Positions 5,774 to 9,375 of a stretch of 9,375 nucleotides of DNA are shown in pieces (within the stretch, counting starts at the first letter, position 1; the number at the start of each line of letters is the position of its first letter). A program made the translations under genes and the position numbers. This stretch comes from JAKAFX01 sp043196285 (GTDB lineage: Archaea; Thermoplasmatota; Thermoplasmata; Thermoplasmatales; Thermoplasmataceae), in the NCBI GenBank assembly GCA_043196285.1, contig JBBYJL010000051.1:1-9375 (forward strand). Direction: 5' to 3'. The notes under the pieces are model-generated. The model made no database searches. It was given only the letters and a program-made list of their open reading frames with translations, and was not told the DNA's origin.

Positions 5774-6694
5774 TCACTTGTAAGTGGCTATGCTGAATCC
5801 CGCTACTATATACTTCTGGAAGAAGAAGAACAGTATGAATATTGGTATTCCCATCAAGATAGCAAACGCTGAATAAACGCCGTAATTCACGGTTATGGTC
5901 CCCTGCGAGATGTAGTACATCCCAATTGCCATGGTGTAAAGCTTTGGTGAAGTAATGAACTGGCCGGCAAGAGCATAATCTGTGTACGGCCCCATGAATG
6001 CAAGTACCACTGCAAGGAGTATCGCAGGTTTTGCCATAGGTACAAGTACCCTGAAGAGCGCCCCTGTCCGGGAATAACCATCAAGAGTGGCTGCCTCCTC
6101 ATAGTCCCTTGGAAGATTATCGACGTAGTTCTTGATAAGCCAACTTGAAAATATAACAGCTCCAGCGGAGTAAGGTATTATAAGACCGATGTAAGTGTCA
6201 AGCAGATGAAGCTGCGAGAACATGAAATAAAACGGGATAACCATAATGGTGAATGGAAACATGGAAAGAACGAGCAGCATGTATAGAAGGGCCCTCTTTC
6301 CAGGTATCCTGTATCTTGAAAAGGCAATTCCCGTTGTAATGGAAAGCCCCACACCTATAAGGGTCGATGTGCCTGTCAAGATAAGTGTATTTTCAAGCCA
6401 GGTCGGAAAAGGATTCTTGAATATTATATTATAATAATTCGCAAAGGAGTAATAGTCATGAAACGGCAGCAGGGTACTGAAATTAGTACTCGTAAGGTTT
6501 GCTAACGGGCTCAGGGAAGTCAAGAATATATAGTAGATTGGGAAAATGGAATATATGCAGATTATCGTCAATGCTAGATATGAAAGTCCAAGTTTGATTC
6601 GCCTGATCCTCCTGTAATAAGAGTTTAATTTTGTCGTATTTCCGTACCTTGTACCCAAGCCGGTTTTTTTTACTGTTTCATCTATGTTTTGCAT
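5774..6694 (-). CDS. Sugar ABC transporter permease, MalG-like (CUT1)
   Basis: A 306-residue membrane subunit. A basic cytoplasmic N-terminus (about 1-35, with YYRRIRRIK) precedes six hydrophobic segments, near 37-59, 103-126, 134-160, 166-186, 222-242 and 276-296. The EAA loop that docks on the ATPase is at about 195-220 (DYEEAATLDGY, then LVPM). The ending, QKYIVAGFSIATYK, matches the usual MalG-family C-terminus, so it is complete. A long extracellular loop (about 60-100) with NLTST and NFST sequons follows the first helix, as in MalG. It pairs with the MalF-like permease encoded just upstream. Only 10 nt separate that gene's stop from this ATG, and a GAGGTTGA ribosome site overlaps the stop, indicating one transcript and coupled translation. 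The substrate class is oligosaccharide or sugar derivative by family; the exact substrate cannot be read from the permease. Confidence 0.94.
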   Translation of the reverse strand: MQNIDETVKKTGLGTRYGNTTKLNSYYRRIRRIKLGLSYLALTIICIYSIFPIYYIFLTSLSPLANLTSTNFSTLLPFHDYYSFANYYNIIFKNPFPTWLENTLILTGTSTLIGVGLSITTGIAFSRYRIPGKRALLYMLLVLSMFPFTIMVIPFYFMFSQLHLLDTYIGLIIPYSAGAVIFSSWLIKNYVDNLPRDYEEAATLDGYSRTGALFRVLVPMAKPAILLAVVLAFMGPYTDYALAGQFITSPKLYTMAIGMYYISQGTITVNYGVYSAFAILMGIPIFILFFFFQKYIVAGFSIATYK

Positions 6695-6698
6695 CAGG

Positions 6699-6706
6699 TC
6701 AACCTC
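6699..6706 (-). promoter_or_regulatory. Ribosome binding site of the MalG-like permease overlapping the MalF-like stop codon
   Basis: On the minus strand this reads GAGGTTGA, beginning inside the TGA stop (6707-6705) of the upstream permease and ending four bases before the ATG at 6694. This points to coupled translation of the two partner permeases in equal amounts. Confidence 0.5.
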
Positions 6707-7622
6707 AATATAGTATAGACATCATCTTCGAGTAATGATTCACAATTATAACCATGACAAGCAGGATTAGCACGGAGATTATGGAATAAACAGCTGCAAC
6801 ACCGTATGACAGGTACGAAAATGCCTCAGTGTAGGAATATGTTATCAGTATCTGTGTTGAGATTCCTGGTTCGCCTGCAGTAAGCAGGTAGGGTATGTAA
6901 AAATTACTCCATGCGAAGATGAAGCCAAATATAGTTATGAAAGCAATCTGCCTGCTAAGAAGTGGCAAGACTATTGTCCTGACCCTAGAGAGGGTTCCGT
7001 AACCATCCATCTGGGCTGCATCGTAAAGTTCCTGCGGAATGCTCTGCAGCGATGCAGTATATACAAATGTGTAATACGCCAGAGACAGCCACAGGTTGAC
7101 GAGTATCACAGATATCATTGCCAGCGGAGTGGAACCTGTCCAGTTAGGTGATATGTGAAATATAAGGCTCAAGACCTGGTTCACCGCGCCATAGTGCTGG
7201 TCCAGGAGATTTTTCCAGATCAGTATTGTAATGAAGGCAGGAAAAGCCCATGGAACGAGGATCAATGATCTGAATACATTTTTCCCTTTTAACCCGGGCT
7301 GCGTTATAAGAAGTGCCACACCAAATCCCAGGCCAGCCATCAGGAGAATGCTGCTGCCTGCAAAAACTATGTTATTGATTATTACCGTAGAAAGAGTTGG
7401 TGAAGTCAGAACGTTATAGAAGTTCCTTAATCCCACGTATGAAAAAGTAAAGAAGTGTGCTTCGCTGAAGTTTGTAAGCGAAATATTAATTGTCCATGCT
7501 ATTGGATAAAAATCAAGAAAACCGAGAACAACAAATACAGGAATAAGAAATAATATATAGATCGCGTCTGACTTGGGCTTTCTCAAATTAGCCGAATCAC
7601 TTTGTTTTGCAAGCTCAACCAT
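6705..7622 (-). CDS. Sugar ABC transporter permease, MalF-like (CUT1)
   Basis: A 305-residue membrane subunit with a polar N-terminus (1-19) and about six hydrophobic segments, near 20-40, 84-107, 117-137, 167-190, 224-246 and 272-296. The EAA docking loop is at about 197-220 (QELYDAAQMDGYGTLSR, ending in IVLPLL). The LVPWAFPAF stretch (122-130) is typical of MalF/UgpA-type subunits. At about 305 residues it matches the short MalF type that lacks the large E. coli P2 loop. It forms the transmembrane heterodimer with the MalG-like permease downstream and receives substrate from the binding protein encoded upstream. The gap to the binding-protein gene is 74 bp, much longer than the 10 nt to the next permease. 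A partial SD-like AAGGTTGTGGT lies before the ATG. Confidence 0.94.
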   Translation of the reverse strand: MVELAKQSDSANLRKPKSDAIYILFLIPVFVVLGFLDFYPIAWTINISLTNFSEAHFFTFSYVGLRNFYNVLTSPTLSTVIINNIVFAGSSILLMAGLGFGVALLITQPGLKGKNVFRSLILVPWAFPAFITILIWKNLLDQHYGAVNQVLSLIFHISPNWTGSTPLAMISVILVNLWLSLAYYTFVYTASLQSIPQELYDAAQMDGYGTLSRVRTIVLPLLSRQIAFITIFGFIFAWSNFYIPYLLTAGEPGISTQILITYSYTEAFSYLSYGVAAVYSIISVLILLVMVIIVNHYSKMMSILY

Positions 7623-7651
7623 CAGACCACAACCTTGTTGAATAAGATTAA

Positions 7652-7687
7652 GTTAAAAATAAATGTTTCTACAATAAATAATAAAAG
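7652..7687 (-). terminator. T-rich stretch after the binding-protein gene, possible partial terminator
   Basis: On the minus strand the gap after the binding-protein stop has TTTTATTATTTATT at 7674-7687 and CATTTATTTTTAAC at 7652-7665. Archaeal RNA polymerase can terminate at oligo-T tracts without a hairpin. Partial termination here would leave more binding-protein mRNA than permease mRNA. The T-runs are broken, so the call is tentative. Confidence 0.25.
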
Positions 7688-7696
7688 CCGCTATCT

Positions 7697-9145
7697 TCAC
7701 TGCATTTTCAGATTATTGGGTGAGGCGTAGTACATAGACTGATATAGTGCTTCCGAAGATATCCCGGGCATATTTGCCAGTGAAAACTGGAAATATGGAA
7801 GATCGTTTGTTTTCAGATCGTTAATTATTCCGGTCTCTATCTGATTCATTGCATCTGTCACTGTAACTGTGGTGGAATTTGCGTAAAGATTGCTCGCACC
7901 GACTCCAAAGTTAGGCCAATAGTAAGCCATCTGAGGATAGTTCGGCTGTATCTGTGTGTGCTGCTCCTGTGCCAGCCAACCACCAATCAGGGGATCGTTG
8001 TTTGTATGGTTCGTGATATATGACCCCGCACTCTTGAGTGAAGGGAAGTCTCCTGCCAGGTCAAACAGGTTGACCTGTGACGCATTGTTTGTCATGAATT
8101 CAACGAACTTGATTGAAGCCCAGGTCTGGGCTGCGGTTATACCGCTTGCCTGCGGGGTGGAGACCAGATAGCCAACTGAACCCCATATCGGTGTAGGCCA
8201 TAGGCCAGTTGCATTATTGAAGGGAATAGCCGTCACTCCAAGGTTGCTGCCCAAAGCCTTTGCATAAGTTGATTGATCCCATGGACCATCAAGCATGAAT
8301 GCAGAATTTCCGCCTTCAAAGATAGATTGCTCATCCGAGAAGGTGAGACCCGTCTTGTCGATGTGATATAGCGAAGTCCAGTTCCATACAAAGGACATTG
8401 CAGCGATATCCTGTGGACTGTTCAGCTCAGGATAGAACGATGAGTTGAATAACACACCTCCAAAAGCTGGAATCCAAGCAGCGAATCTGTACCCACTGTC
8501 TGCACCGATTGCATAGGGCATGCCTATATAGCTACCACCCTTGCTGGAAACGTTCTTTGCATCCTGGATCATCTGGTAAGTGTTTGTTGGTGGGGTCGGG
8601 ACAAGAGCCTTGTTATAATAAAGCCCAATTCCATTCGTATTGACCGGTATTCCGTAGAGCGCACCGTTGTAAGTCCAGTCCGCTATCGTTCCGGTGGTGA
8701 ATGAATCTACGTATGTCTTGTTAAGATATGGGGAAAGATTCAAAACTGCCCCCGCAACGTATGCCGCACCGCCATTGTCGCTTGTATCCCTGTAGACATC
8801 CGGAGCAGTTCCAGCGTGCGCAGCTGTCAAGAAGGTAGTAGAAGCAACATTAATTGCAGGGCTATCCTGAACCGTTACATTGGGATATGCTGCCTCAAAT
8901 TGTGCGAGAGACGTGTTGAATGCAGTCGCCTCGCCGCCAGCACTTCCAGAGCCCCACACAGTTATTGTGACATTGGTAGAAGGCGGTGTGGGACCACTCG
9001 ACCCCTTACTGCTCTTTGTCAATTCATAGATGCCTATTCCAGCGGCAGCAATAACAATCACGGCCACGATAACAACAACCAGCTTGGTCATCCCACTTCC
9101 AGATTTACCGGAGGGGGGTGTATTACTTGGATCAGAAGATACCAT
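7697..9145 (-). CDS. Membrane-anchored family 1 extracellular solute-binding protein of the sugar ABC transporter
   Basis: I place the start at the ATG at 9145 (482 residues), not the in-frame TTG at 9166 seven codons upstream, because a TATA box is centred 25-27 bp upstream of this ATG and would overlap the TTG. A Ser/Pro/Gly-rich cytoplasmic tail (1-20) and K21 precede one hydrophobic helix (22-41). There is no lipobox Cys, so the protein is probably held by an uncleaved anchor, followed by a linker (KSSKGSSGPTPPS). The binding domain has family 1 (MalE-like) marks: FEAAYPNVTV (83-92), TAPDVYRD (113-120), ALYGIPVNTNGIGLYYNKAL (162-181) and FEGGNSAFMLDGPW (276-289). About 12 N-x-S/T sequons and only about 12 Lys plus Arg in some 430 outer residues, with no Cys, fit a glycosylated, acid-exposed surface protein. 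Abundant Trp and Tyr suit carbohydrate stacking. Substrate is unknown; the neighbouring enzymes make an amino-sugar saccharide a candidate. Confidence 0.92.
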   Translation of the reverse strand: MVSSDPSNTPPSGKSGSGMTKLVVVIVAVIVIAAAGIGIYELTKSSKGSSGPTPPSTNVTITVWGSGSAGGEATAFNTSLAQFEAAYPNVTVQDSPAINVASTTFLTAAHAGTAPDVYRDTSDNGGAAYVAGAVLNLSPYLNKTYVDSFTTGTIADWTYNGALYGIPVNTNGIGLYYNKALVPTPPTNTYQMIQDAKNVSSKGGSYIGMPYAIGADSGYRFAAWIPAFGGVLFNSSFYPELNSPQDIAAMSFVWNWTSLYHIDKTGLTFSDEQSIFEGGNSAFMLDGPWDQSTYAKALGSNLGVTAIPFNNATGLWPTPIWGSVGYLVSTPQASGITAAQTWASIKFVEFMTNNASQVNLFDLAGDFPSLKSAGSYITNHTNNDPLIGGWLAQEQHTQIQPNYPQMAYYWPNFGVGASNLYANSTTVTVTDAMNQIETGIINDLKTNDLPYFQFSLANMPGISSEALYQSMYYASPNNLKMQ

Positions 9146-9166
9146 AAACAAGTATCTAAATTTCAA

Positions 9167-9178
9167 TACATAAATATT
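9167..9178 (-). promoter_or_regulatory. TATA box of the ABC transporter operon
   Basis: On the minus strand this reads AATATTTATGTA, centred 25-27 bp upstream of the ATG at 9145, with GG just upstream of it. No Shine-Dalgarno precedes the ATG, so the message is probably leaderless. This spacing decides the start of the binding-protein gene. Confidence 0.55.
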
Positions 9179-9286
9179 CCTACTGCGATATTAGACTGCT
9201 CCAAACATTCAAATTAATTTCCCATGGCAAGTCGATCGATTTTTCCAGTATTTGATAAAAAGTAATTAATCCGAGGAGAAGCTACT

Positions 9287-9375
9287 TCAGCTAATGCTTA
9301 GGATCAAAGAATTATCTTTGAACAGGTGGGCTCTCAATTTTTCTTTCAGAACTGCAAAAAAGGGTGATACTTTCT
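9287..9375. other. Right-edge open frames, possible partial gene of uncertain strand
   Basis: Two overlapping frames run to the edge. On the plus strand an ATG at 9294 (MLRIKELSLNRW) stays open for 27 codons. It has no ribosome site at the right distance; an AT-rich TAATTAAT at 9263-9270 sits about 27 bp upstream and could be a TATA box. On the minus strand a frame enters from the edge and stops at 9287 (ending in AHLFKDNSLILSIS), which could be the tail of a gene upstream of the ABC operon. They cannot both be genes, and neither is recognised. The rest of 9179-9286 shows only AT-rich DNA with no clear element. Confidence 0.2.

Noticed and set aside
8816..9217. 133-codon plus-strand frame opposite the binding-protein gene
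   Set aside because: It is antisense to a gene with clear family motifs, its product is Cys/Arg/Ser-rich with no recognisable domain, and it spans the real gene's promoter.
1..9375. CRISPR arrays, tRNA or rRNA genes, insertion-sequence ends
   Set aside because: No regularly spaced direct repeats, tRNA-like folds, rRNA sequence, transposase gene or terminal inverted repeats with target duplications were found on reading both strands.

Overview
The window looks like chromosomal DNA from an acidophilic, wall-less archaeon of the Thermoplasmatales type. This is inferred: there is no rRNA or other marker gene. The signs are archaeal TATA boxes about 25 bp upstream of several start codons with no leader, heavy use of AGA/AGG and ATA codons, and a solute-binding protein anchored by an uncleaved N-terminal helix. 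That protein has about a dozen N-x-S/T sequons, few charged residues and no lipobox cysteine, as expected of a surface protein facing acid.

Layout. Positions 1-2905 (minus strand) hold three enzyme genes, transcribed in the order M19 dipeptidase (2905-1973), NamZ/DUF1343 exo-muramidase-like glycosidase (1930-836) and an enolase-superfamily dipeptide epimerase (791 to beyond the left edge). A 343-bp regulatory gap (2906-3248) separates them from a divergent MFS transporter (3249-4490, plus strand). The MFS gene converges on a complete sugar-type (CUT1/MalEFGK-like) ABC importer on the minus strand. Its order is solute-binding protein (9145-7697), MalF-like permease (7622-6705), MalG-like permease (6694-5774), a possible 31-residue small protein (5759-5664) and ATPase (5657-4569). 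The right edge (9179-9375) has a divergent promoter region and possibly one gene fragment on an uncertain strand.

How the genes may work together. NamZ-family enzymes remove MurNAc from the non-reducing end of peptidoglycan fragments. The epimerase family contains L-Ala-D/L-Glu epimerases. M19 dipeptidases cleave L,L and L,D dipeptides. All three lack signal peptides, so they should act in the cytoplasm on imported material. With the neighbouring ABC and MFS transporters, the most interesting reading is a scavenging locus for bacterial peptidoglycan fragments in an archaeon that has no peptidoglycan of its own. The families and their key residues are visible in the sequence. The joint pathway and the transporter substrates are inference.
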